Shown: positions 53,925-62,674 of the stretch, piece by piece | Numbering within the stretch: position 1 is the stretch's first letter | How the letters are laid out: each line of letters starts with the position of its first letter | The notes under the pieces: generated by a model | Told to the model about the DNA's origin: nothing | Seen by the model: only the letters and a program-made list of their open reading frames with translations | Databases searched by the model: none | Assembly (NCBI RefSeq): GCF_000725385.1 | Contig: NZ_CP008884.1 | Span: 3,038,001-3,102,000 of the forward strand | Length of the DNA stretch: 64,000 bases | Direction of reading: 5' to 3' | Origin: Dyella japonica A8 | GTDB lineage: Bacteria; Pseudomonadota; Gammaproteobacteria; Xanthomonadales; Rhodanobacteraceae | Position numbers and translations under genes: made by a program

Positions 53925-55988
53925 ATGAGTGACATCAAATACACGCGCGAGAATGCTCCTCGCGATTGGTTGAACTATCGCGAATGGGTCGAGGTTAGCA
54001 CGGAGGGCTGGCCAGAGAAGCAGGAGAAGCGGTTTAACCTTCTTTACCAAGCAGTCATTGACTACATCGAGGGGCGCCCGTTCGATGCGGAACTAAAATC
54101 CCAAAATATCTACATTCAGACACTGCTCCGTAGCTTCAGGCGCTGCATTACGCCCGACGGAAGTGGAGAGCTCGTGGGTTGGCGCGGACTCATCAAGAAC
54201 CTTCGATTTCGTCCACCGGAGCGCCGGAAGCCACCTATGGCGAGTGGGCGCAGTAAGAAGGGAGGTTTGGCTGGCGCCCTTGCGCAATTTCTTCGTCAGC
54301 ATAAGGAGATTGCCGCTGACTTTGAGAAATACCTACTAAATAGCGCAAGGCGCGCCGAAGGGTGTGAGGCGCGGTTACGCGAGAAGTCCGCGCACCAAAA
54401 ATTTCTCGAGTTGTGCGAGAAGGGTGGTGTAAACAGCTGGGAGTGGCCATTTTCTACCAAGAAGCTTGGTCGCGAATCGATTCGGGGCTATCTGCACAAT
54501 TTCATCAATCTTCGTTACGACGATATCGTCGCAACTCAGTTCGGTAGTCGTGCTGCTGCCCGTTCAAAGACAGGCACGGGCATGCATAGTCGATTGATGG
54601 CGAACCGTCCATTCGACATCGTCGAGATGGACGAGCACAAATGTCAGTTCATAGGATCCATTGGTATTCCGTCGCCAGAAGGAATGCGTTGGCTGCCGAT
54701 TGAGCGTATCACCATCATCTTGGTCATTGATCGCTGGCTACGAACCATCCTTGGCTACAAGATTGTCTTCCGCAGAGAAGCGAATGCGGATGACGTCTTG
54801 GATGCGCTCAATAGCGCCATGGGAAATGGGCGCCCGCGGACGTTTTGTGAAGGCTTTGAGGAGCAGTCCAGCGCAGGTCTTCCCAGTGAGCTTGGAGATC
54901 CCTTTACGTGGTGCGGTTGGAATCAACTGCTTGTTGACAATGCATTAATCCACCTTGCTGAGGAGGTCGGTCTGCGTTCGCGTGATCTCCTTGGTTGCGA
55001 CATCAACTTTGGGCCGATTCGGCGATTCGATCGAAGGCCGACCGTCGAAGGCATATTCGGCGGGATGGAACGACTTGGATTTCGAAGAATCCGCAGCACG
55101 GTGGGCACATCACCACTGGATCCCATGCGGCAAGATGCTGAGGGCCAGGCTATCGCGGCGAAGGTCCCAATCATTGATATCGTACAACTCATCGAAAGTA
55201 TCATTGTCGACCACAATCGACGGAACTCGAAATCCAACTTTGGATCGGATCCCATGTCGCGGCTGGAAGCTGCGTGGCATGACACGGACAAGTTCGGCCT
55301 CATTGTGCCCGCCCTTCCGCCATTGGCACCAGGAAAGAAGGCACTCAACGTCTCTGTAGCTGAGTTCACTGTCAGGGGGAGCCAGCGCGATGGGCGCCGC
55401 CCCTATATTCATTTCGAAGGAGCGGATTACACCACCGTAGAACTCGCCAGCGATTGGAAGTGGTTGAATCGGCGCGTCATAGGGCACATCAGTCGCGATG
55501 CGATTCGCGAGTTTCCGCTTTTTGCAGAAGATGGCACATTTATCGGGATTGCCAAGGTTCAAGGGCGCTGGCGGCACACCGAGCATTCGCGAGATGTCCG
55601 GAAGCATATCAATGATCTGATCGAAGAGGGATACCTGGCCATTGGTTTCTTGGACGATCCCGTGCATCAGTGGCTTGAACGCATTCGAGAGAAGTCACGA
55701 AGCGAAAAGTCCGCGAAATCGATTTCGCGCAAAGACCTTGCCCATTTGGCAGAACACGAACTTAGTCAGCGAGCTAACGCGGTAGAAGGTCGCGAAATCC
55801 CTGCGCCTCACGTTGAACCATCGGCCCCACCTCCGGTTGTGCATGGGCCTGATCCTCGTACCGATTCCAGCCTGTCTCAATCCAGTAAGCCGAGCGGCCT
55901 TCAGCATCTACCGGCAAGCGCTCCCGAGGTGGCAACTACGGCTGAGGAAGATGACTACCTCGACTACGACGATCTCAATGCATTCTGA
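53925..55988 (+). CDS. tnsB: TnsB/TniA-type DDE transposase
   Basis: A 687-residue retroviral-integrase-fold (Mu/TnsB-type) transposase. The DDE residues are in IVEMDEHKCQF, LLVDNALIHL and PTVEGIFGGME. The N-terminal ~200 residues hold DNA-binding HTH segments; the C-terminal tail after about 600 is Ser/Pro/Asp-rich and ends in an acidic patch, likely the TnsC-contact tail. The start is uncertain: GTG 53832 (overlapping the TnsA-like gene) and ATG 53925 are both in frame. It catalyses strand joining at the element ends. Confidence 0.88.
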   Translation: MSDIKYTRENAPRDWLNYREWVEVSTEGWPEKQEKRFNLLYQAVIDYIEGRPFDAELKSQNIYIQTLLRSFRRCITPDGSGELVGWRGLIKNLRFRPPERRKPPMASGRSKKGGLAGALAQFLRQHKEIAADFEKYLLNSARRAEGCEARLREKSAHQKFLELCEKGGVNSWEWPFSTKKLGRESIRGYLHNFINLRYDDIVATQFGSRAAARSKTGTGMHSRLMANRPFDIVEMDEHKCQFIGSIGIPSPEGMRWLPIERITIILVIDRWLRTILGYKIVFRREANADDVLDALNSAMGNGRPRTFCEGFEEQSSAGLPSELGDPFTWCGWNQLLVDNALIHLAEEVGLRSRDLLGCDINFGPIRRFDRRPTVEGIFGGMERLGFRRIRSTVGTSPLDPMRQDAEGQAIAAKVPIIDIVQLIESIIVDHNRRNSKSNFGSDPMSRLEAAWHDTDKFGLIVPALPPLAPGKKALNVSVAEFTVRGSQRDGRRPYIHFEGADYTTVELASDWKWLNRRVIGHISRDAIREFPLFAEDGTFIGIAKVQGRWRHTEHSRDVRKHINDLIEEGYLAIGFLDDPVHQWLERIREKSRSEKSAKSISRKDLAHLAEHELSQRANAVEGREIPAPHVEPSAPPPVVHGPDPRTDSSLSQSSKPSGLQHLPASAPEVATTAEEDDYLDYDDLNAF

Positions 55989-56294
55989 AGATGGTCGACG
56001 TCTATGCGTGAAAGCGCTTGCTGGCCGGAAGGCGACGAACGTCGAGTGGCTTAATCAGTGTGGCGCATCTGGCGAACTTGAATTGCGACGCAACCGTCAA
56101 ACGATTCCAGGCTCCACTGGTGGTGCTGAAGGTTTAGTCCATTCTGTCTTCGTCCGAATGCGTCACGCCACCGGCGGCTTAGTCTAAGTCTTCAGTGGTA
56201 GGTTGCGTCACTGTTTTTGCGCGCACCCGCGCAGTGTCGTCAATCGCCTAGTGGCGGGTGTCGAGAAGAAGTTCAATGAAAAATACAGGAGTGG
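55989..56294. other. gap between transposase and ATPase genes
   Basis: These 300 bases hold no convincing gene. AGGAG just before 56295 serves the ATPase. A gap this long is unusual between tnsB and tnsC and could hold a lost small gene. Confidence 0.4.
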
Positions 56295-57236
56295 ATGATG
56301 GATGTGTTGAACGAGCGTGATGCCAAGCGTGAGAAGGTTTGGCATGAGCACCCTATCATCTGCGAGTGCGCCGTGCTGCCCACTCGCTCGGTTCGGGATG
56401 CTGTCGCCAGGGTTCTACGCATAACAAGAAAGGCGCGTGCTTCCATTGCCTTCTATGCTGACCCGCAGACCGGAAAATCCTCCTGCATCCGGGCCATTAA
56501 AAGAGAGCTTGAAAGACGCATTCCCGGGGTCGGTATCGTCTCGCTAGAGGCGGTAGATGACAAGCAGCAAGCGGAAGGGAGGCTTCTGATTGGCATCCTG
56601 AATGCGATCGATTTCGCAGGGAAGATCGATCGCGACCTTGCGATGAAGCGAGAGCAGGTGAAGCGCGCACTGATTGCTCTTTCGGGAGACGCCCGGCATA
56701 TCGTTATTGTGATTGATGAGGCACAGGAAGTGAGCAACGACGAGTTTGTATGGATGAAGGCGGTGATCAACGGCCTGGCTGAAAGCGGAGTCAAGGTGAC
56801 GACGATACTATTTGGTCAACGCGAGTTGGTGGCGCGAAAGACAGATCTTGACGCCCATGGCCGATCGGATCTTGCGAAACGATTTATGAAGAAGCTTGTT
56901 CCATTTCGTGGGCTTCGTGTTCGGAAGGATCTGTCGACATTGTTGGAGTCATTGGATAAGCCATCCGGCGATGACGGAAAAGAGGCCTGTTACACCTCCA
57001 ATCTATTCCCTGAGGCGTTTGAGGGTGGATTTAGGTTCCACAATTGGCTGGGTGCATTCTGGGATCGGCTGGCCTTGATGGTTCCTCAGAAGATGCTGTC
57101 CGCTGGTCTTCCCATGGATATCGTGGCGGCGTTCTTGGCGAACATCTGCATGGAGCAAAAGGGACATGACGGACCCGAAATGACGATCTCGGAGCCTGTC
57201 ATCGATAAAGCCCTCAAGCTTGCCCTGCAGGATTGA
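56295..57236 (+). CDS. tnsC: TnsC/TniB-type AAA ATPase
   Basis: A 313-residue AAA+ regulator. Walker A reads ADPQTGKSS (about 54-62), Walker B IVIVIDEAQEV, and the sensor region TTILFGQRE. It links target-site proteins to the transposase and provides target immunity in Tn7-type systems. AGGAG precedes the ATG. Its stop lies 2 bp before the GTG of the TniQ-like gene, so translation is likely coupled. Confidence 0.88.
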   Translation: MMDVLNERDAKREKVWHEHPIICECAVLPTRSVRDAVARVLRITRKARASIAFYADPQTGKSSCIRAIKRELERRIPGVGIVSLEAVDDKQQAEGRLLIGILNAIDFAGKIDRDLAMKREQVKRALIALSGDARHIVIVIDEAQEVSNDEFVWMKAVINGLAESGVKVTTILFGQRELVARKTDLDAHGRSDLAKRFMKKLVPFRGLRVRKDLSTLLESLDKPSGDDGKEACYTSNLFPEAFEGGFRFHNWLGAFWDRLALMVPQKMLSAGLPMDIVAAFLANICMEQKGHDGPEMTISEPVIDKALKLALQD

Positions 57237-57238
57237 TC

Positions 57239-59059
57239 GTGAGTCATGGTCGCAATCGCTTCGTCCCTTGGCGCGATGACTCACTACTCAGTCAGGAATC
57301 TGCTTATGCGCTATGGAATAAGATTTCCTGGTTTTCCGGGGTGGCGCCCATGAAGTTGGTCAAGGCATGCCGCTTGGTCAGTGGCGGCAAGATGACAGGA
57401 TGGGAAGGGTATTGTTATAGAGATCCAAGTCACTGGATCTCTGCCATTGATAATGACTCGATCCTTCCTGCTGTGAATGGCCATTCTGCAGTCGATATGA
57501 TTCGTAGATTGGCAGAGCAAGCGCAAGCAGAAGTTGGGCGGCAGTGGTGGTGCGATAACCTCCGCGTATGTGAGGTTTGTATCGGCCTTGGCGTTCATTT
57601 GCGCCTTCATCAACACAGTGCTGTGATGCGCTGCCCGTTGCATGATCGACCCCTCCGGTCGACATGCTCATCGTGTGGAAGCACGTTGTACTACTCGATC
57701 GCAAAGAAGCGGCACGCCTTCTCTTGTGGCCAGTGCGGTCATTGCTTCTTGAGCAACGGGGATATTCAGTTTTTTCACTTGGATCACGATCGCGCATTCG
57801 TCGATCACGCGTGTGAGAGCGCGCAACAATGGCTTGATGCCCTGAATATTGGAGTCCGGGTCGATTGCATCGAGTATGGCATCGTGAAAAAAGGGGTAAT
57901 CTCGACGTTTGCGTGGGGCAGGGACGGTCGGCTGGATACCCGCGATCTCTATCTTAGTGCGCTTCGGCGATCATCGGATTCGGTCCCGTCGTGGCTGCGG
58001 GAGCCGGTAGCCTTCGAGGGAGAGTTGTCCATTGCAAGCGTGCATCGGGCGGATGGCCGTCCTGGGAAAGGCCTTGCTTGCGCCAGCAAGGTACGTCGCT
58101 GGGTGATCCGGGACGTCAAGGATCAAAACCCACTCGCTGGTTTGTTGGGAGATGGCCGACCCGACCCAGAGGCATTGCAGCAGGTCGCGCACGGGCTCTT
58201 GAGCTATAAGCGACGGTGCGACGGTTTCACACCCAAGCAATGGCGCAGCGATGTACAAAAGCTCATGGCACCCCTGCTTTCGATTTGTGAGCCATCGGTC
58301 AAAGCGGACTTGGACGATCTTCCGCGCGATCATGTCTCTAGGCGGTTTGTTGAGCGGCAGCATTTGGCGATCCGGCGCGTGACAGCAACGTTCCTCAAGA
58401 GCATCGCGCCAAACCATGGAGACTGCTGGGAAGTTGTCGATAAGATTCGTGGCCTGTCGGGCCATGGTCATCGTTTGGAACCTGAGCTGCTGGATTGCTG
58501 CCCTTTGGCTCTCGGGTTTTGGTTATGGCGAGACCGCGCTACCTGGGTCTTTGGTGACGTACAAGATCGCTGCACGGAATTGTCTGGTGGCCTTGGCTCG
58601 CGGATGGATGCAGCAAATCTGGATGTGCTCCTCTATGCGCTGGAGCGGAGCGATCTTCACGCGAGTGTCATAGCCGCACACTATTGCCTCACAGGAAAAA
58701 TCCGGGCCGAAGAGGAGGCTAGCTACCTGCATGCACTAGACCTTTGGCGTGGTGGGCGGCACTACTTCAGCGCGGAGCATGAAATGTGGCTGGACTATGG
58801 CGAACAGGCACATGCCGCGACGTTTGTACGAGCTGATGCGACATGCCTTATGCGTTCAGTGAAATGCACGGGTATGGAGCCTTATTTTCACGCCCTGCGT
58901 AAGTGGCTTCGCGCCATTCCGGCCGCAGATCGTCCGATAGGAGAGACTCGATACAAAGACTTCGAGCACGCGTGGACGGAGTACAGCGAACGTCCGTTTA
59001 GTCCAGTTCCTACGGCACACGATGCGTGGCTATTCTTTGGCGGCGAAGCGGGCGCTTAG
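57239..59059 (+). CDS. tniQ: TniQ/TnsD-type targeting protein
   Basis: A 606-residue TniQ-family protein. The TniQ zinc-finger region (about 100-185) shows CEVC, CPLH, CSSCG and CGQCG ligand pairs. The C-terminal ~400 residues lack known motifs, and the total length is nearer TnsD (site-specific target selector) than the ~400-residue TniQ of Tn5053. A GTG at 57239 with AGGA upstream is chosen; a TTG two codons earlier is possible. No target site could be deduced. Confidence 0.85.
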   Translation: MSHGRNRFVPWRDDSLLSQESAYALWNKISWFSGVAPMKLVKACRLVSGGKMTGWEGYCYRDPSHWISAIDNDSILPAVNGHSAVDMIRRLAEQAQAEVGRQWWCDNLRVCEVCIGLGVHLRLHQHSAVMRCPLHDRPLRSTCSSCGSTLYYSIAKKRHAFSCGQCGHCFLSNGDIQFFHLDHDRAFVDHACESAQQWLDALNIGVRVDCIEYGIVKKGVISTFAWGRDGRLDTRDLYLSALRRSSDSVPSWLREPVAFEGELSIASVHRADGRPGKGLACASKVRRWVIRDVKDQNPLAGLLGDGRPDPEALQQVAHGLLSYKRRCDGFTPKQWRSDVQKLMAPLLSICEPSVKADLDDLPRDHVSRRFVERQHLAIRRVTATFLKSIAPNHGDCWEVVDKIRGLSGHGHRLEPELLDCCPLALGFWLWRDRATWVFGDVQDRCTELSGGLGSRMDAANLDVLLYALERSDLHASVIAAHYCLTGKIRAEEEASYLHALDLWRGGRHYFSAEHEMWLDYGEQAHAATFVRADATCLMRSVKCTGMEPYFHALRKWLRAIPAADRPIGETRYKDFEHAWTEYSERPFSPVPTAHDAWLFFGGEAGA

Positions 59060-59320
59060 CGGCATTGTTTGGAATCGCCGACAGTTCGCCCGCGAGCGAT
59101 CATCGGAAGGAACGGTTGCCTGGGTCACGACATTGGAAGACGCACGGGTATTCTCAAATGGGTGTGCGGCCGAGTTCGGTGCCCCCGGGCATACCAATAC
59201 GAGGTGAGGTGACCGGTAGCTGTAGGCGCGCGCCGGGTCGACTGCGGTTGTCGGTGAGCAGTGCGGCATGTATAAGCGAACACAGGGGTTTGTTGTCCTC
59301 CAAGGGTAGACATTCGTAGT

Positions 59321-60355
59321 ATGCATATGCGCAAGTTCTATACGCTGTCTCACTCCGAGTCCATCGCATTGGGTTGTTTCAACTCCTCGGATGACGAGGT
59401 TCCAATTTGGGTCGGCTCCCCTTTTTTTGGACTACCGTCCAGCGAGGTCGATTGTTTCCGGCCGCCAGCACCACTTAACTGCCTTTTGTTGCTCGACGTG
59501 AATATTCTTGGAGCTATCCGGGCGCGGAAGAACGTAACAAACGTTCGGAGTTTGTTTGCTTGGGCGGCAAGCCAAGGACTGGAAGTAACGCCGATTGTCG
59601 CCGTGGCTGAGCAACATCGGACCCATGGCGCTCCGGATAAGGCGTTTCGACACTACGTTGACGTTCTTCGGACCGACTATCTCTATGATCTTCCGACTCA
59701 GGAGGTCGATAGACTGCTGGGGGTATTCAAGGAGTTCTCGCCGGCAGTAGCTGATAACGTCAATTTTATTGCGAACTACTTCGTGTTGATTAAGCACTTC
59801 TATAACAAGCGCTGGTCCGTGGATAGAAAGGTTAAGGAGTTTGCTGAGCTAGTGCGTGAGCGAAACGTGCCGGTGTTGGCATTTGCTTTTCTGCTCGGCT
59901 GCGTCTATTTCTACGTCCGCGACAATCCAGGGCAGTTCCCGCCCGCGATAGTAAGCAAAGTGCAAAGCGACATGTGCGTTTACGCGGATAAGAAAAAAGA
60001 ACGGGTTCACCTCAGGAATCTGGCGTCCGACTTAATGTTGCTCAGCGCACCTGCCGAAATATTCTTCAATCACGAGACGTCGGAATTCAATTTCTGCTAT
60101 GTAGCATCTGGCGACGTAAGCATCGGCTTGGCTCTAACGGAGATTGCTTACACGCAGGTCGTCGTGAATGATAAGCGATGTTTCGGAAGCCTCGGATTTA
60201 GGCCGTCAGGCACTGTGTCCGACGTCCTAGAGGCTGCGGTTACTAAATATTTGCGTCAAAGCTCTCAGCAAAGTTTTTCCTTCAAAGGGCGTGGCGACGG
60301 ACGCTTCGATAACTTGGAGCGGCTTGCCGAGGAGATGCTAAGCGGCCACCCCTAG
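59321..60355 (+). CDS. PIN-like domain protein of unknown function
   Basis: A 344-residue protein whose N-terminal third begins LNCLLLLDVNILGAIRARK, the strand-Asp pattern of PIN-like nucleases; a later Asp lies in NLASDLMLL and another in VVNDKRC, positions where PIN domains keep their metal-binding acids. The middle is alpha-helical. Function is unproven; it could be an RNase effector in the transposon cargo. It starts 260 bp after the TniQ-like gene with a weak ribosome site (AAGGG). Confidence 0.55.
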   Translation: MHMRKFYTLSHSESIALGCFNSSDDEVPIWVGSPFFGLPSSEVDCFRPPAPLNCLLLLDVNILGAIRARKNVTNVRSLFAWAASQGLEVTPIVAVAEQHRTHGAPDKAFRHYVDVLRTDYLYDLPTQEVDRLLGVFKEFSPAVADNVNFIANYFVLIKHFYNKRWSVDRKVKEFAELVRERNVPVLAFAFLLGCVYFYVRDNPGQFPPAIVSKVQSDMCVYADKKKERVHLRNLASDLMLLSAPAEIFFNHETSEFNFCYVASGDVSIGLALTEIAYTQVVVNDKRCFGSLGFRPSGTVSDVLEAAVTKYLRQSSQQSFSFKGRGDGRFDNLERLAEEMLSGHP

Positions 60356-60561
60356 TTGCCTGTGACGCGTCGCTTATCGATCGCGTCTTTAACGTTCAAC
60401 ATTCATGGCGCGTCAGCCGAGAAGGAGGGCGGTTGCAAATCGCCTGAATAAGGTGGTGTCTGCTCATCGCCTTAGCGACTGTATGGTCGGTCGTTCAGTC
60501 AAGACCGAGAGGGTATGGGATGCCTGCGCCCCTGGGCATGCGAAGAGCAATCTGGAAGTGA

Positions 60562-60903
60562 TTAACTCTTCGGGCGGTTGATGCCCTTCGCCAGATGAAC
60601 TAATTGTCTTCGTTGTGCGCCTGATCCGCGATGGAAGGCGAGGATGCACATGGCAAGAGCGTCGTCCTCGGCGTAGAAATAGGGTAGCGGGACATCCAGA
60701 ACGAGTCCTAGATTGGCCAGGGTGCCAACCCCAGGCATGTGTGTCGAGCGCTCATATTGGTTGATGCGGGCGGATGCCACCGACGGCTCGAGACCCGCGT
60801 TGATCCCCAAAACGCGCTGGGACAGCCCAGCAGCCAAGCGGGCCTCCTTGAGACGCCCGCCCACAACGGCCTGTTTTGAACTCCGTCCTGCCAACTCATG
60901 CAC
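60562..60903 (-). CDS. XRE family HTH regulator (copy 2)
   Basis: A 113-residue Cro/CI-type regulator, paralogous to 44745-45071 (LKEAR, LSQ, LG, AG, VAS.RINQYE, VPLPYFYAEDDALA, ILAFH are shared). A GTG start at 60903 is used. It is divergent from the gene at 61010 across a palindrome, the same layout as copy 1. Confidence 0.88.
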   Translation of the reverse strand: MHELAGRSSKQAVVGGRLKEARLAAGLSQRVLGINAGLEPSVASARINQYERSTHMPGVGTLANLGLVLDVPLPYFYAEDDALAMCILAFHRGSGAQRRQLVHLAKGINRPKS

Positions 60904-60948
60904 CCCGTTTGTGACAGGGCAAAGCTTTGAGTGGCACGGCTTGGCTGC

Positions 60949-60969
60949 ATACTAAGACTTCCTTAGTAT
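60949..60969. promoter_or_regulatory. palindromic operator ATACTAAG-N5-CTTAGTAT
   Basis: Perfect 8-bp arms lie between the XRE gene (60903) and the divergent gene (GTG at 61010). It is a likely XRE binding site. The overlapping ATG at 60971 is therefore an unlikely start for the divergent gene. Confidence 0.65.
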
Positions 60970-61009
60970 CATGACCCCACCCCCTAGCGCCGATCGATTG
61001 AGGAACGTC

Positions 61010-61804
61010 GTGAATCCCAGTGATCTAACCGCCAACCTCTATCTGTCCGCAGCCTTACGTGTCGCCGGCGACGTGGCTATGACGCGACTAATGCCTCTGG
61101 GGATGACTCGCAAGTCATTGTCTCCGCATGAGAATTTTTCCCAGCGCATCTTGTTAGCTCTTCAGGCCCTTGGAGTGATTGAGCCGGAACTCGGTCAGGC
61201 CGAAGCTGAGGACTGGCTGCTCGCCAAGGACTGGCAGCGGTATGGTTTTGACAGTGTGGCGTGGCGAATCCGATGGAGCCCCCGGGATTGCCGACAGCGG
61301 CATGACGACGCGAGGCGGCTGCTCAGCGATATCGAGCCATCCGAAGAAACTCTGGAAGCGCTGCTGGCTATTTGGAGGGATCTGGCGCTCGGGGAGGCCA
61401 TTCAGTACGCCGGGTGGAGCTTGGACAGGTTCGGCTATAACCCTCAATGGGGTATGGCTGCCGCCGTAGAGCTCAGCCAGGCACTGGAGTGGTTCAGTGT
61501 CGGGCAAGTGATGTACCTCGTCCTACAGGCGGCTCGGATTGTCGCAAAGACGCATCAGCAGAGTGGGGCAGGGAGTCAGCGACTCGGTGAGGTATTTGTC
61601 AGTACGGTAGGCAGCCTCAATCGAAGGGCCGTTGCCGAAAAGTGGGACGTCAAGGACCTGGCGCGCCCATCGGAGCTACCTCTGAGCGAAATCTCGTCGA
61701 TATTTGCGTATGAGGTCACTCGTCTGGATGAGGACTATTTTTCTCGGTGCCCCAACGCGGATGCACTGCTCAATGGGCTGCTTCGATTCCGAACCCTTCA
61801 TTGA
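61010..61804 (+). CDS. hypothetical protein divergent from XRE copy 2
   Basis: A 264-residue helical protein of unknown function with Trp-rich stretches (LLAKDWQRYGFDSVAWRIRW; GWSLDRFGYNPQWG). GTG 61010 is chosen since GAGGAA lies close upstream; the ATG at 60971 borders the palindrome. Its position opposite an XRE regulator suggests an effector controlled by that regulator. Confidence 0.68.
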   Translation: MNPSDLTANLYLSAALRVAGDVAMTRLMPLGMTRKSLSPHENFSQRILLALQALGVIEPELGQAEAEDWLLAKDWQRYGFDSVAWRIRWSPRDCRQRHDDARRLLSDIEPSEETLEALLAIWRDLALGEAIQYAGWSLDRFGYNPQWGMAAAVELSQALEWFSVGQVMYLVLQAARIVAKTHQQSGAGSQRLGEVFVSTVGSLNRRAVAEKWDVKDLARPSELPLSEISSIFAYEVTRLDEDYFSRCPNADALLNGLLRFRTLH

Positions 61805-62176
61805 GCTGCCCGATTTTTCGCCGCGTCAACACCCGTGCAGCTCCACTGGTTCGGTAATGGCAAATTGCTCAATGCCAGGGTGAGAAGTTGAGGCGTCATA
61901 GGCGCCACAGTTCTGCGTGGTAGACGGATCTGGCTGATTGCGACGCACCGGCGATAACCAGCGCTTATCGGGCGTAGTCAGATTTGCTGTTCAGGTCGTC
62001 GGTAATAGGGCACAGCTGAGGGCAGGCGCGCCCTTGGGCGATCATCTGGTCGCTGATCACCTTGGCGGGCTGCTTGGGCAGCACAATCAGTCGGTGGCAC
62101 CTGGATCAGGCACTCAAATGAGTCCTATGGGCGGCCTTTGCGGCTACAAGGTGGATTTAGGGCCTCCCTGGGCGCA
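61805..62176. other. gap at the right junction, with a possible gene fragment
   Basis: No intact gene is seen. On the minus strand, 61965-62102 can be read as a 45-codon tail (VLPKQPAKVISDQMIAQGRA; CPQLCPITDDLNSKSDYAR) ending in TAA, which looks protein-like and may be the 3' remnant of a gene cut by the island insertion. Evidence is composition only. Confidence 0.3.
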
Positions 62177-62626
62177 TCAACTACTGTCAGTTCCATCAAT
62201 GAACTTGGCGAGCAATCGCTGGAGCTCGGCGAACTCGGTCTTACTGAAATGCCGAAGCCGACGATTCAGCACCTGCGGTGCGATTCCCGAGGCCTCTTCG
62301 GCCAATGCATGACCGGCCCTGGTCAGCCCTAAATGGATAACTCGACGGTCTTGATCACTCCGGCGACGTGTCAGCCAACCCTGCAATTCAAGCTTGTCGA
62401 GCATGCGCGTCATCAGGCCAGTATCGATGGCTAGCAGCCTAGATAGCTCGAGAGGGGTCTGTGCCAGACCACGAGCTACTGAAAGAATCACGCCCATCTG
62501 TTGACTGGTGATGCCAAGATCTTTCAGGGCTGAATCCAGGTCGGCCGCTACAAGGTTGCGGGATTTGGAAAGCATGAAGCCAATGCTCTGCGTGACGGTG
62601 AAGTTCTTCTTGTTGTAGTGCTCCAT
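62177..62626 (-). CDS. MarR family transcriptional regulator
   Basis: A 149-residue MarR regulator with the winged HTH over about 45-110 (LSRLLAIDTGLMTRMLDKLE, then DQDRRVIHLGLT at the wing). GAGG lies 8 nt before ATG 62626. It follows the MFS exporter gene by 48 bp on the same strand, the usual arrangement in which MarR controls its own drug or phenolic-acid exporter. Confidence 0.93.
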   Translation of the reverse strand: MEHYNKKNFTVTQSIGFMLSKSRNLVAADLDSALKDLGITSQQMGVILSVARGLAQTPLELSRLLAIDTGLMTRMLDKLELQGWLTRRRSDQDRRVIHLGLTRAGHALAEEASGIAPQVLNRRLRHFSKTEFAELQRLLAKFIDGTDSS

Positions 62627-62674
62627 GGCACGCACCTCGCTGTTTGAAACCTAACTGCCCGTAACTGTCGCCGT

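Larger units (their letters stand above)
53168..59059 (+). mobile_element. Tn7/Tn5053-like transposition operon
   Basis: Four plus-strand genes encode a TnsA-like protein, a TnsB/TniA DDE transposase, a TnsC/TniB ATPase and a TniQ/TnsD targeting protein, in the order of Tn7-type elements. No Cas genes or CRISPR array adjoin, so it is not a CRISPR-associated transposon. The ends of the transposon were not located; cargo may extend to about 61.8 kb. Confidence 0.75.

Noticed and set aside
53168..59059. A CRISPR-associated transposon
   Set aside because: TnsA/B/C and TniQ genes are present, but no Cas8/Cas7/Cas6 or Cas12k gene and no repeat-spacer array is seen in the window.
61965..62102. A functional gene at the right junction
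   Set aside because: The 45-codon tail has an upstream stop, no ribosome site and no start context; at most it is a fragment.
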